DNA of 64,000 nucleotides from Triplophysa rosa (GCF_024868665.1 NC_079902.1:17723450-17787449); one strand, 5' to 3'. Shown: positions 1 through 12,835, numbered from the stretch's first letter. Notes: generated from the sequence alone by a model not told the origin. Translations and numbers: made by a program.

Positions 1-1446
1 CGAATGTGCCTGAAGAGACTCCGTGGATGAAAATTACAAAAGGCATCAAGATTCTATTTGCAATAATAAAGAAATTAGTGTCTTTTCAGATTTAGAGAGT
101 ATGTGTCTTTAACTTTATTCACCTTCACACTTATGTAAATAGCCTGTGCCTGAGACGGAGAGCCCACAGACTGCTCGCAGTTCATGGACGTGTGCAGACC
201 AGCTGATTCACAAAAATAGTTTGCTTTTGCTCAAATAAGAGCAAAATAAGTCTGATTGAATGACTTTACCCAACTGGAAACAAAGTTATGTTAAGAAGGC
301 TAATACAAGAAGAGTTCTGGACTTTTCGCAGGTCTAATGTCTGGCTAGTGGTAACCTGCTCACATCATTTTTGGTGATTTACAAAAAAATGACATTGTTC
401 GAAATTCAAATACATTGCTTTGATTTACTCAGAGTGTGGTACAGACCCGGCAGTTCGTAGCAGTCTGTCATAACGCATTTAGTTTAACATTTATAATCTT
501 GTCTTTTGCCAGTGGCGTTTGTAAATATTGCAAATATGCAGTTCTGAGCTCAGTCATTTATTTTGGTTAGGTAATTTCACTATTTAGTAGCAGTCTGACG
601 CTTTTGAAGAACAACACTCCAGACACCAAAACAATAAAACAGATCAGAGCAGGCACTTTTTACCACAGAAAACTGACATCAGTGTTTCTTTCTTCTTTTA
701 GCAGAACTACTGTCTTTCATATCATGCAATACCTTCAATGACAGCTTGATATAATTATAGAAAGCTGCACTAACAAGAGGAATGAGAGGTTCAACTATAC
801 AAACAAAAACTAAGTGATCTTTCTTTAAAGAAATGTTATAATTGGTTGAAAGATGAACAACAAGGGTCCCATGCAGAATTTTAATCAACTGGTGATTTGC
901 ATTTCAGAACATGGTGATTTTATCCCATTTTTTACAGTAATTGCTGAATAGAGTTATACTTCTCGGTCACATTACTGTAGATTTGCAACTGTATATTAGG
1001 TACGATTATGTCCCGCTGCTTTGCACTGACATTCTGCTGTGTTTGTGACAGCTTATGTCTACAACACACAATGACACAAAGAAAGAACCAGACAATTGTT
1101 GAAGCTCACTTTTGCAACAAACAAAAAAGGTGCAAAAATCTAGAAACTGTGACATCAACTTTGTGGTTAGCGCTATTGTGTATAATTTTACATCGACTAA
1201 ATAGAAGCCAAGAACCCAGCGTACATGAGAATGAGTACATTCTCCGAATTCGTAGACATCCTGGCTGTATTCGTGCCCGTCACGAAAGGAAAATCCAGAG
1301 TGTCTTCTCTAAAATGAATAAAAACATAGTTGTCTTGATTGGATTAAATCTGAGTTGTGAGATAGGACATCTGAAACAAAGAAAACAAGAGATAAAACAA
1401 ACTTGATGCTAGCAACTCTAAATGGGGTGAAAAGGATGGGGTGCTA
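1..1446. other. non-coding, no recognised repeat
   Basis: AT-rich single-copy-looking sequence. The longest ATG-initiated frame (1008-1406, + strand, 132 codons) has no domain, signal peptide or similarity I recognise. It also lacks splice or UTR context, so I treat it as chance. Probably intron or upstream region of lingo2. Confidence 0.5.
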
Positions 1447-1664
1447 GTTTTAGAGGAACCCTTTTTTTATACTTATAGAATACATTATGCACTGTATATT
1501 AAGTCTATAAAATTCTTTAAAAAATGTGCTTATTTTGTTTGAATGATTCCATAAAGTACCTTGAACATCTCAAACTTTTCTGTTTCACAAAAGGTTCTTT
1601 GTGGCAACAAAAGGTTTTAAAAAGGTAAGAAAGAGATGGTTCTTTAAAGAACCTTTGACTGAAT
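1447..1664. repeat. MITE-like repeat with AGAACC-type ends
   Basis: The left side carries GAGGAACCCTTTTT and the right side GGTTCTTTAAAGAACCTTTG, with GGTTCTTTGTGGCAACAAAA between. These words resemble a short non-coding fish DNA-transposon family built around 'GGTTCTTTGTGG'. It has no coding capacity. Boundaries are approximate and no TSD was resolved, so the family is from memory and unverified. Confidence 0.45.
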
Positions 1665-2588
1665 GGACTTTTCACATCTTTGATGTCAGTTCAGTGTCTC
1701 CCAGGTTTAAAACTAGCAACCCGTCTTAGACTGGTTTAAAAAAAATTAGCAGAAAAACACACATTTCTTTCCTCTTTTCAATCCTCCAAGAGGAGTTAAA
1801 CTGTATCTGTAAGCCAATGGCTGTGACTGTAGCTTGGACAGAGGTGTGCCGGCTCAGTAATTAATCAACATCAGTAGAGACTGATCCTGATGGCTGTGAG
1901 ATTGACTAAACTCTAGACAGTATTAATGATGAGAGCTCGCCAGCGTCTCCTCTCTGCGTAAATCCTTATCACGAGCGTATCTTTTAAGCACAGAGTGGAG
2001 TTCCCCAGTTCAAGACGCTTCATTCCGCCTTAATCAGAGCACCACGAGCTCATTACCTACAGACAATTTACCCTCAGTTCTCCTCAGGCAGGAGAGGACA
2101 CTCCGCAACACCGGCCCGAGGGAACTCATCACTTCCTCTTTCTCTTGCTGAGAACCCTATGAGAAAAAGCATTAGCTGCTTCTGAATGCTCCGGGCAATT
2201 AGCGAGCTCTTACTGTCCGTCGGTCTTCTCCTTTTGTTCTGCTCACTTATTTACTGGTTCTCTTTTTCTGACACGAAGTCCGTCATTATTTATCGTTGTA
2301 TTTTTGTGGTGAAACACCCATATCGCGTTTCATGCTCTGTGGGCTACAAACTGGGCTGATGGTGTACAGCAGAGATTCCCCAGAGTGTATTTAAACAGGT
2401 TCCAGTGGGTACTTTGGAAAAGATGTTGATTTGGCGTTTGTTAAACCCATAAAACTGCAGTTACAGGCTTAAAAATAACAGGGCTGTTGAAAGATTAAAA
2501 TAATGAAGCATACATTTTTATTTGTAAACATGTAAACACGTTGATTTTCTATTTTACCCTGCTGGAAAATCCATTTAATATGACACAG
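1665..2588. other. non-coding; possible conserved element within
   Basis: No gene or recognised repeat. Positions about 1860-2260 have a more balanced base composition and no repeat signature, unlike the AT-rich flanks. This would fit a conserved non-coding element, but the sequence alone cannot show conservation. Confidence 0.35.
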
Positions 2589-2790
2589 TAGCTGGTTCAA
2601 GTTGGCCATTGTTCAAGGTGGTCATTAGCTGGTCTAACCTGGTCAACCAACTACAATGTTTCAAAGATAAGCTTGACCATTTTGAGCTGTTTTTGCTGCT
2701 CCAGACTGTCTATCAGCTTAACCCTAAAATGACCTTGTGGACCAATTTGTTTGTTTGTTTTGTTTCCTTGAGCAGTACAAGACTGCTCTA
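2589..2790. repeat. degenerate 'CTGGT'-motif repeat
   Basis: Contains spaced AGCTGGT, CTGGTC and GGTCAACC words on one strand, with inverted partners further on (TTGACCATTTTGAGC). This resembles the better-preserved palindromic CTGGTT element at 19644-19807. Heavily diverged, with approximate ends and no TSD found. Confidence 0.35.
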
Positions 2791-3595
2791 GGTCCCCCTG
2801 AGGACACAAAAACAGTTTGGACTTGATACAACAATTGATATTTCATGTAATTGAAAGCTGATATTGATATTTTATGTACAGTAATTGCTATTTTTATTCC
2901 ATCAGATGTCAGAAAAAAAGTAGGACTGATTTAATTAGTGGAATGAAGTTTAAAGTGAATTCTAAGTGAAATAACATAAAAATGCTTATTTACATTCAAA
3001 ATGCAGAGGATTTAGACATAACTAAAAAAAATTGCATCAATTGACTGTCAATTAACCTTGTTCTAAAACACGACTACCAGCTTAAACTAGATTTTCCATT
3101 TGAAATGTATTGAAAATGTAAGTTATGTTACAAATATAAAACACCAGATGTCTAAAGGAGTTTTCTTTCTCACCTGATATTGTTTTATTCACAACAATAC
3201 AACGCTATACAGTAGACTTAACCCAAAAGTTGTGAAAAAGAAACAAGCTCAGGTGTTGTTTGTTGTGTAGTAGAGGAAGCTACCTGCTGAGTGTGTTGTT
3301 CACCCACAGTAGTGAATCATGGTAATAATGGCCACTTGCGTTAAAAGTTATTGATATCAACTACTGTATGTAATGCCTCAGGTAGTGTTATTGAACTATG
3401 CCTTTAAAAAAGATTAGGAACAATGATATACTAACAGTGACAAAGATCCAGATCTGCATCTAATGTAATTATTCAGTCGGCTAACCTGCCTTTAGGTCTC
3501 TCGCTACTATAGACCGCAATGTCACGTCTCACTAACCTGGAAGAATAGTATCAATAAAGAAACATTGAAAGAAAAACTCTGTATCTTTGTGTATC
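2791..3595. other. non-coding, nothing recognised
   Basis: AT-rich sequence with short open frames only and no terminal inverted repeats found. The last ~150 bases may belong to the LINE fragment that begins near 3596, but they are too diverged for me to place. Confidence 0.4.
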
Positions 3596-3995
3596 TGACA
3601 TTGTGTCCAGATTTACAGTGAGCGACGCCTGGTTATTCCATCACAGCGAGGCACCAAATCGCTTGCAAAAACCTTTACTCATTCGGTTCCCCTGTGGTGG
3701 AATGAACTACCATCTCCACCCGAACTGCAGCATCCTTCACAATGTTCAAAAAACAGCTCAAAACATACCTGTTCCGCATTTATTTGACTAACCAATAACT
3801 AAAAATAAATTCTTGTTGTTCATTCTCTCCTTTGCTTACTCCAGTTTTAATCCTCCTAGTAGCATGGCCTTGTAAACTAACGGTACTGTTTAGCTTGTTG
3901 TTGACAAAATGTTTATATGCTCTCTTATACTTGTAAGTTGCTTTGGATAAAAGCGTCTGCCACATGAATAAATGTAAATAAATGTACCTTAGCCT
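3596..3995 (+). mobile_element. CR1/L2-type LINE, 3' end fragment
   Basis: The first ~190 bases are a frameshifted remnant of the extreme C-terminus of an L2-type reverse transcriptase ORF. The reading includes WNELP-like and FKKQLKTYLF-like segments (…GGMNYHLHPNC…, KTAQNIPV in shifted frames), followed by TATTTGACTAACC. After a 3' UTR, it ends with the diagnostic L2 tail TTGCTTTGGATAAAAGCGTC at about 3940-3960 and then ATGAATAAATGTAAATAAATG. It is 5'-truncated, as usual for LINE copies, and inactive. Confidence 0.75.
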
Positions 3996-5134
3996 ATGAC
4001 TCAATACAGCAGAATTTGAGGTAGCGCCCATTATTTGTGACTCGCTATATCAATTAAGACCTGAAGTCTGATCGGCTGTGCCAGCTTTGAAGTTTACGAG
4101 ACCAGATTCATGTGAGGGAAAATTAGAAGTTGATGTATTGTGTGTCCACACGCACCAACAAAAGATCCTTGAGTCCAAATGAAGACAAAATGTCTAATTT
4201 TATAAATGCTGCTTCAGTGAGGTGTGACCATGGTACCTGGAAAAAAGCAGACCAGAAGTGATGATAAATGAAAAGTGACGCGTAAAAGGGCTGAGCTGTT
4301 TCTTGCTCAGCCTGCACAAATAGTTTCGTTGATCCAGGGCCAGTCCGCATCTGTGACGGCAATCATGGTTGACCGTGATTGGTGTGCTTCTTGTAGTTGA
4401 ACAAACAGCTGAGGTTGAGATCTCTGTGTATTTGCCAATAGACTGTCACAATCAACCTACATTTATACCGTGTGAAGCGTCCGTGTTACCAGCTAGTTTG
4501 AAGACTCAGCAACCACCTGTGATTCTGAGGAAAAAGCATGCAGGCAAGATGTCTGTGAACACAAGATGGGTCAGGCTGAATGTGACAGGATTCGTTCTCA
4601 ATACACTGCATATTTCACAGTGATGAATGGATTTCTCCACAGCGTGGGTGAAAAGTACAGAACTGAATGCGCCGGATACAGAGGTTGTTTTTTTAGGATG
4701 GAACTGACTTCACTGTATCTATCCATGAGTCATTCTGTAAAACCGGTGTATTTTACAGTTTAACAACTTGATCATTTTTCGTAGGATTTTTAACATTCTT
4801 GTTGTAAGTGTTAATTGTGCTAAATGAATATGTTCCAGTAATTGATGGAATATAATTATGTCTTAAAGAAGGTAACAGGGTTGACTTTAACAAGGTTGAC
4901 AGTTGTACAGTTTAATCTGACATTACGAGCTCCCTATTAATAAATGCTGGAATGATCAGAAATGTAAAAATCTACAAAATAATCTGTTTACTATACAGAA
5001 AAGGATGGTCATTTTCAGATCATCTTCTATTGACAAGCATTACAGCACATTAAATAATGTGACAAGAGGATGAATAAAACATTTTTTTCCCTCATTTATG
5101 ATTATTTTATTCCGAACAGAAACACATTTTTTTT
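3996..5134. other. non-coding, nothing recognised
   Basis: No terminal repeats or protein similarity recognised. Several 60-85-codon frames overlap on both strands around 4120-4760, but none has family resemblance or splice context. Confidence 0.4.
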
Positions 5135-5317
5135 AAGAATGTTTATAACTAAACACACTGCCCCCCATTGTCTTACATTGTATGAACACATACATACACA
5201 GACATTTCTCAAAATATCTTCTTTTGTGTTCTACAGAAAAAAAGTCACATAAAGGCTTTGAGCAAAAGGGTGAATAAATGATGACAGAAATTTAATGTTG
5301 GGGTGAACTACATCTTA
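5135..5317. repeat. foldback element, right half
   Basis: Right arm of the commonest repeat family in this window (full copy at 7242-7686). It shows CCCCATTG, ATATCTTCTTTTGTGTTC, GGGTGAATAAATGATGACAG and terminal GGGGTGAACTACATCTTAA. The left arm is missing. Non-coding. Confidence 0.65.
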
Positions 5318-7241
5318 AACTTTTAAAACAGAAATTAAGTTTATGACAGGTTTTTTTACACACAGCAACATTGACATCAGCTTTTCATTATCAGATACAT
5401 AAGGACACCTGTCTAGTAGAAGCACCCATACAAAATTCAAGCATGGCTCTGAGTGGGATTACTCTAAGCACCTGGCAATGGAGCCAAAGAATTGAAGAAC
5501 CATTGGCACATCACTGACTGCTTCCTGGGAATGAAATGAGCAGTCCCTGCTCTCTCGAGAGAGAGTTAGTGAAAAATGGAAAGGGCTGGCATTAAGTCTG
5601 AGAACCAGGTGACGGTTTCACAGGTGCTCTCAAGCCATTACCAGAGATAGAGGAGCCAGAACTGATTTTAAAGGGTAATTGGCTTTATTAGGCAGGTGGT
5701 GAACAAAGAAGAACAACTGAAACAGGGTAGTGATCTTTCTGTGGTTTCATTTCTCAACTTATGGTGCAGTTGAAGCTTGAAGATTGAGTTCAAAGCTAGG
5801 GCAAGCATAGCACCTTTCTTACTTTAAAAGGGCAGCCAACAAATTACTGATTCATGTGGCTGTGGAATGCAAAAATATCCAATATTCAAAAAAGTACACT
5901 GTTTACCGTTTCCACCGGAGTCAGACTCTAGGCCATGTATCTGCCGCTACATTACTCAAATGTGAAGAAAAGAGAGAGAATCAACTTTATTTTAATAATG
6001 CAGGAGAATTTGATTACTTTTTATATAATTTGCACTCCCCAGATAAAAAACATTCATATTTAATCTTGAGCCAAAGAAAAAACTTTTTTGAAATAAACTC
6101 GGCGCTTATAAAGAATGCATGGCGTGCAGACATTGACACAATTTCCAGTGTTTGCATTAGATTACCTTGTTCACACTCTGTCTCCAGGTTATCTTCTGAA
6201 CCAGTTCTATGGACTCATAATTGTCTCAGACTGGTGTGTTTGTGATTTCTAAGGTAAAATCAGAGCAGACCAAAAACATACAACCCTGAAACCCAGTAGG
6301 ACCCAGGTTTGATACAAAAACAAATCAGCTTTTTTCTTTCCTCTTAAAGGCTGGAAAGCCCATTTTGCACTCTCTGTTATGCACGATTATAATGTAAGTG
6401 ATAATGTACAGTCTGCCGGTCATTACAGCTAAGTAAACCCTGACAGCTGATCAGAACCTGACGCAGAACGGAGGTTATTACACGGCTGCTTGTCACATAA
6501 GTATGAAATTGTAGACAAAATATTGATTTAAGATGAAATAGTTATTATTTTATTATGTGAAACATTTAAATAGCACCAGTAAAGTACCCTGGATGAACGT
6601 TCTGAAATCACTTAAATCCTGGATGTGGTTATTGAGGAGTGTCACGGAACAGGACATTTAAACGATCGGAATCTAATATTCCAGAGAGCAGTGTAATAGC
6701 ATTAGTTACATTATTTTATTTATTTGAATTAAGCACTGCTGGTACCTGCAGTATGACCTCAGATTGCTACAGATGGACTTTCTCACAGTTTTTAAAGAAT
6801 AACAAATTGGTCAAATCTGTATTTTTTATTAGGACCTAGATGCAACTCATTTGCAGGCACAATTCTCAGAAAATGTAACGTTACTAATGTAACAATAATA
6901 ACTTGAATGGTTATAATTAGTCATTAGTCCTGGAAAGCACCAAGTGTGTTAGTGACGAGGAAGATGAACCACTGACTTCAGCAATAGCGCCTACACATCA
7001 GGAGAGACTATTTAAAGCAAGGTTCGCTCACAAAGTATAGATCGAGCCGCCCCAGAGGTTTTTCGTCCTCTGAATAACCATCTCATCATGGAGATGTTGC
7101 TCCATGGTTGCATCACAGTTGCACATAAATCTCTGTAATCAGCTTGCTGGACGATCCTTACTCATGTGATGGAAGCTAATGACTCACTATGTTGGCAGAT
7201 AAATGCACTCCTCATTGTGCCAGATACTAAATTCAGAAACT
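5318..7241. other. non-coding, nothing recognised
   Basis: No gene found. An open frame at 5856-6245 (+ strand, 129 codons) begins with GTG rather than ATG and shows no recognisable domain, so it is not called. Positions about 6960-7160 are less AT-rich and non-repetitive, and could be conserved non-coding DNA. Confidence 0.35.
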
Positions 7242-7686
7242 TTAAAGGGGCAGTTCTCCCAAAAATGAAAATTCTGTCAATATATACTCACCCTCAGGTT
7301 GTTTCAAACCTGTATAAAGTACTTTGTTCTGATGAGGACAGAGAAAGATATTTGGAAGAATGTTAGCAATTTCCAGTTATGGAACATCATTGACTACCAT
7401 AGTAGGACAAATTAAAATAGTAGTCCAAGGTTGCCCCAGAACTGTTTGTTTTCCTAAATTCTTCAAAATATCTCATTTTGTGTTCAACAGAACAAAAAAT
7501 ATACAATCATTTTTTTCTACTATGGTAGTGGATGATGTCCCAGAACTTAAAAATGGCTAAGATTCTTCCAAATATCTTTCGTTGTGTTCAACAGAACAAT
7601 GAAATGTATACAGGTTCAAAATAACCTGAGGGTGAGTAAATGATGACATGACAGAATTTAGATTTTTGGGTGAACCATCCCTTTAA
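7242..7686. mobile_element. palindromic foldback DNA element, full length
   Basis: The most complete uninterrupted copy of this family. It begins TTAAAGGGGCAGTTCTCCC, continues AAATGAAAATTCTGTC and TACTCACCCTCAGG, and ends with the inverted counterpart CCTGAGGGTGAGTAAATGAT then GGGTGAACCATCCCTTTAA. The two arms are near reverse complements around a centre at about 7470, so the element folds into a long hairpin. TTAA at both ends suggests TTAA target-site insertion (piggyBac/Kolobok-like non-autonomous). No transposase. Confidence 0.75.
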
Positions 7687-8982
7687 TTCAGAAGACCATA
7701 CAAACCAGAACTTTAGATCCTCTTTCATTTTACTTTTGTTCTGCTACCAAACTTTACCTCCGTATCTCTCTCTCTTCTATACTCCATAGCGCAATTTAAA
7801 ATATATACTGTATATTAATTTATTGGACTACTACTGCAGTATTCTTTGAATAGGTTAAGTATAGTAAGTAATAAAACTACCATGATATTAGCAGTATCCA
7901 ATACCCTCGCTGTACCATTGTACTGCCAGGGTAAACTGTTGTAAGCTGTCTAACCTTTTCCTACATTCGTCTTACAAGATCTGAATAAAAAAGCAGCAGG
8001 CGGGTTGTCTTCCATGTCGAGATTTTCAACAAGCAGGAAATATTTGCATAGCGGTGTGCAAACCAAAAGGCAAAGGGAAAAAATATCCTCTCAGAGCAGC
8101 GAGATGTTGAAGAGAAAGTGGAAAGAAAATCTACATCCTACTGCCGAACGACTCTTTACGCTTCAGTATGAAAGGCACTTGAGATGTGTTTGTGTGCCAG
8201 AGCAAAATAATTGAACCAGTAAATGCTCTTTTAAAAAATAACACAACCCCGGTCAGGTCATCCCTATCTGCTCGAGATAGCAGTCGAAAGGAGGCCAAAC
8301 CAAAAAGAACAAAAACAAGAGATAAAGAGGAATGGCAGGCAAACTGGAAAACAGGCAGATGGAATAGGGGAGTTAATGTCACAATACTACTTTATAAGTA
8401 ACTGTAAAACAACTATGGGCTGTCTGACTAAAAAGCATGTAGGCACGAGTTTCGTGGGATTTCTTCGTTGTAATATTACAATTTGTTCAGTTTTTATGCA
8501 AACCTTTCAACTAAAACAATTGTATTGTCCAAACACCTACAAATTTACTGAAGACAGAAAGAAACAATGTACTGCTAATTGCTTTAAAATGCTGCATGAG
8601 TCATGTGCTTGACTTTTTATTGTATGAAAGTTTTATTGACACAATTTTTTTATTCTTGTCATGGTAAAATAGTAGATAAATGAACTGCCCAGGGGAAAAT
8701 CTGTTTGCATTGACAGTTTGAAAAGCAGCAAAATTATACCCTACAGTCAAGTGAGCTACATACAAGACCTGAGGAAAAGTTTTCTAATTAAAGAAACATC
8801 TGGCTTCATTTCTCAAATAATCTGATCAATTTATCTTCCTCAGTGCATATTTCTCTTTTTCATACATGAAAACATTCCTGGCAGTGATGCAGTGGCTTTC
8901 CAGGGACATGAGCTGTTACACACCAGCATGGCTGCGATTCAGCCGGCCACAGGAAATACCAGCCGTGCAAATATGCACAACA
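7687..8982. other. non-coding, nothing recognised
   Basis: AT-rich. Overlapping frames at 8005-8612 on both strands are short and lack domain similarity. No terminal repeats detected. Confidence 0.4.
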
Positions 8983-9520
8983 ACTCAACCTCAACTCACT
9001 TTTATTGTCACATCACCACGTGTGGTGAGTGAAAGTCTTGGGTGCGTACGCCATACAAAGTAGGAAGCAGTTGGACAGACAACTGTATGACTTTACAGAC
9101 TTAAGTGACAGTATGTAGTGCAGACGAACAGTGCAAAGTATAAATGGACAGACTGTACAAAAAAGACAATATACATTATACACATATGGGCAGTATATAC
9201 ACAATATACACACGATATACATTAAATATGCAGGTGTACACATGAACGTGCATGTATAATGGATCAACCATATAGTGCACAGATATAGGTATGTAAGTTT
9301 GGTAATGGATGGTTATTGCATTAGGTGCAATGCATGATGCATTATAGTCCATGAAACTGTAGTGCATAGTAAAAAGAAGTGTGAGCTCGTGGAGTGTATC
9401 AGTTTTTGATGTTGAGCACAGCACATTTGTGAGTGTGATATTGCTTTTATGCAACTGTTTTATAAACAACAGGTTGATATCGAGTAACTTACAGCTCTTT
9501 TTGGACATATCAAATCATTT
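8983..9520. repeat. interspersed repeat of uncertain class
   Basis: Opens with CTCACTTTTATTGTCACATC and GTGAAAGTCTTGGGTG, words seen in retroelement-associated repeats of many fishes. A long stretch of ATATAC/CACA-rich sequence and GTGCA words follows. The two overlapping minus-strand frames here (9013-9508) are compositionally biased (Cys/Tyr/Thr) by-products. Class and ends not determined. Confidence 0.4.
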
Positions 9521-11271
9521 TATTCCAATTAAACAAGCCAAAACATGATCAACTGGGTGGTAAGAAAGACTGAAAGACAAGACTGTCGGATATGTCACAA
9601 TCCATGTTCCAGTACAGTTATAAGAAATATCAGCTCTCGTGGAAAACCACTTGCTCAATCAAATTAGAGGACTGTATCTAACTGTTGTATAATTGATGCA
9701 GTTTGTCATAAGTGTTTTAATCAGCTATGGTTCTTAGAACAGAATGTAACCGGCAGCTATAACTGTTTATCGTCTCTGCTTGCCATTCTTATTCAACTAA
9801 CTTGGGCCCTTTGCCTTGTCTATAAATGTAGCGTCAATTAAGCAGTTAAAGAAAAAATATTACAAGCATGTGGGTGGCACAAATGCAGCAGTGGCAGCTG
9901 TCAAGAGAAAAGTGGCGATCAGTCATTATGCCTGAGGATTCTGGCAAGTGATCATCCTTATCCACTGCACACACTACATCTAAATACTACATTGTGTCTG
10001 TGTTCATGTCAGAGAGTTAGACAGCAGAGGTGAGATGCTAGAAAGAAAGGCACAAAGTGATAAAGAGAAACAGGTGCAGCAAAAATAGCTGTTTCTCAGG
10101 GGTAGCAAACAAACATTTGATTTGACTGTCAACTCGCCTTCGGGAAAATGTCATACGAACAGAAGCAGACCCGGTTTAATTCAGATTAGTTAACTTCCCC
10201 GCAGTGATTAAAGCAGTCCTGCTTCATTACAGCATATTCTTCGTATTTATATTCTGCACTGAGTACTGAATGCATCCGGCCTATCACTAATAAATCAGTC
10301 ATTGTTTTCTAGAGTGGGGATTAGACACGTATCAGAGGCTTATCATTACAGATTTGTTTACCGGAACACTTCGGCAGCTCAACGCCGAGTGCAGGGGGAC
10401 CAGCCACAATCTTTGCAAATGATTTCTGAACTTCAAATCGTCTCCTGATTAAAAAAGCGAGTGGCGTCCTGCATGCCTGAGCGTGTACATGTGTAATCTG
10501 CGATGCTAATCCTCTTGATAGGTACAAAATGTGCATCTATTGCTTCTCTTCTGTGCGTTTAACATTAATGAAGTGCAGTTACGTTTGCGCAAGAGTGAAG
10601 CAACAGGATTTAATGAAGCTTTTATGAGCGTTTCACACAAACCGTGTTTAAATATTTGATTAAATGGCTCACCTTGTCGCGATTAACAATGTGTTGAGCC
10701 TTATAGACGGTTTCAGCAGTAACAACATGGAAGTTAACTTTGGGCCATGCAGGTGTACGCCTCCGATGAAACCCTCTATAGAAGTCAGGCAAATTACTAT
10801 TAATCCGCTCAGATATGCAATTTGATGTGTCAAAGTCATGCTAAATTTGGATGCTGTGTTATTCGGAAAGTCTGGCCTGCCTGGAGAGCCTCTGGAGGGT
10901 GCGTTCACATGCCTGAAAAGCATTTTACTTCACAGAAATGTGTTTGGCGAATGCAGCACTAATCAAAATTAATAAAGAGTGTGTGATCGCGTATGTGAGA
11001 GAGCAAGGGGAGGTGAAAAGAAAAAGGTTACACACAGTGCAAATGGAAAAAATAACACACAAAGTATATAATAGTCTAATTGGTCTTAAGATTATTGCTT
11101 ATCTAACAGGGTAAACACATTTGCCATTAACGCTGTATTAATATTCAGCAAATTAAATGTGTAAAGTCACAACTTTGGCATGTAGGACTTGTCTAGCGTG
11201 AATAACAGGGCAGATTTGTCGAGCAGAGATAGAAAGAGTGTCATTGTTTATAATAATAATTCTCTGTACTC
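9521..11271. other. non-coding, nothing recognised
   Basis: No gene or recognisable transposon ends. The segment about 10320-10930 is noticeably less AT-rich and non-repetitive, another candidate for conserved non-coding DNA. Frames on the minus strand there have no recognisable domain. Confidence 0.4.
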
Positions 11272-12835
11272 TTAAAGGGGTCATATGGCCAGCGTTTTTC
11301 CAGCCTGATCTCATTGTTTATAAGTAGGTATTTGTACGCAAAGTTTACAAGCACAAAACGTACATTTTTGTATGTTTTTATTGATGCTGAAACGTTGAAT
11401 TTTGACATGTTACAACGTATAAAACGTAAAAATTACTACGTATTTTTTGCTATAAAACGTAAAATATTTACAAAGCTTGTATCTCATTAAGACATTTGTA
11501 TCCGTGCGTTTCAACAATTGTATTGATAAGCGATTTACATTTGTAGACCCCTTAACCTATCCCCAAACCTAAACCTACCCATTTTATAGCGAAGATAAAA
11601 ATATATAAAATCTAATAGCTCGAAATATGCAGGGAAATTACCATTTTAGTACCAATATAGCATTAAAAATATATTTTATAGCCGCAAATCCAACTCCTAC
11701 CTCTAAACCTAACCGTACATTTCTTAAAAATATGTACAGTATAAAGAAAAACATTACAGACAGATAAGTGCAATCACAAAAATGTATTTCAAAAATACCA
11801 AAAGAAGTCCAAATGACGATGCGTTGCAGTCGCAGTCCTCTCTGGTGGAATACAACAGTTTTGTTAGAGAAACAGAGCCGAATTTAAGTTGTTAATCGCT
11901 GAAAATATCCAGAATATTATCCTGATCCACTCCATGAAAGCGCGCATTTCTCCTACAAACACACCTCGGCAAACAAACAGGCATGTCGCAATCTGTGACG
12001 AAGCAGGCGAGAGCCAATGAGCATTCGAGTTTCCTGCCGTAAAACCTGTCGTAATGCTACGTGACGGCGCCGGCGGCAACTTTTGAATTTGTGACGAGGC
12101 GCGTTAGCGCTGGTGTTGCTGCTAAAGGTGGCTGCATATTAAGGATTCATTTGTAAGTCTGTAAAGTTGTTCATATTTAAATAATTAACGTTTTATGTGT
12201 CGTCAATACGTCAGTATTATGCGTTTAGATGCTGTAAATACGTCAGTAAATATACGTTTTATATAACCACATTTTACGCAAAATACTTACGAATTCTTAT
12301 GAGATCACGTTGGTTTTTCTGTGTCTTTGGTGTGTTATAATAGACACCTAAAATTGCAAAAATTAAAGTGTCGGAACAAAAGATGCATTCTATCTAAAAG
12401 CGAATGCTCACCCAGACCTGCCTGAAGCGCCTCGTGTAACCACACCCCCACAAATCTATGTCAGTTCATGGTATGATTTGAGTAAGACCTCCCAAATGTA
12501 TACGCAAGTAAGGTTGGCGATCCTTCAGTACAATTGCTTTGGAACCTGATGTTCCAAATATGGAATGCGGCGCTACGTTTCCGTCACACGCTTGCAGTAT
12601 TCGACCAATCACTACGCACTGGTTAACTGGCCAATCATAGCACACCTCGCTTTTCAGAGCGATGAGCTTTGTAAAAAATCTGCACGTTTCAGAGAGGCGG
12701 GGCAAAGAGGAGATACAAACATGCACGGTATGTGGAAAATACAACGTTTTTGAACCTTAAACCGTGTATACACATTACGTTACATCTAAAACAAACGATA
12801 ATATTCATTTTAGCTGTGTCATATGACCCCTTTAA
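11272..12835. mobile_element. TTAA-flanked DNA element, interrupted
   Basis: Ends are TTAAAGGGGTCATATGGCC (left) and GTGTCATATGACCCCTTTAA (right), inverted copies of AAAGGGGTCATATG each abutting TTAA. The interior right of 12314 holds the typical body of this fish repeat (CACACCCCCACAAATCTATG, ACGTTTCCGTCACACG). It is split by another element at 11300-12313. Without the insert the host copy is about 0.55 kb and non-coding. Confidence 0.7.
11300..12313. mobile_element. non-autonomous DNA element inside 11272-12835
   Basis: Inverted ends are CCAGCCTGATCTCATTG (left) and, reading in from the right, CCAACGTGATCTCATAAG. Subterminal TACGCAAAG/TTTTGCGTAAA also pair. Flanking TTTTT on both sides (11295-11299, 12314-12318) may be a 5-bp TSD. 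It contains repeated ACGT-centred words (AACGTATAAAACGTAAAA) and CCTAAACCTACCC-like stretches near 11560-11720. No coding capacity recognised. Confidence 0.6.

Noticed and set aside
1008..1406. 132-codon ATG frame as a gene
   Set aside because: No recognisable domain, no signal peptide, no splice or poly(A) context, and composition like the surrounding non-coding DNA.
9013..9508. Cys/Tyr-rich minus-strand frames as a secreted peptide
   Set aside because: They come from ATATAC/CACA repeats inside an interspersed element. The sequence is low-complexity and overlapping in two frames.
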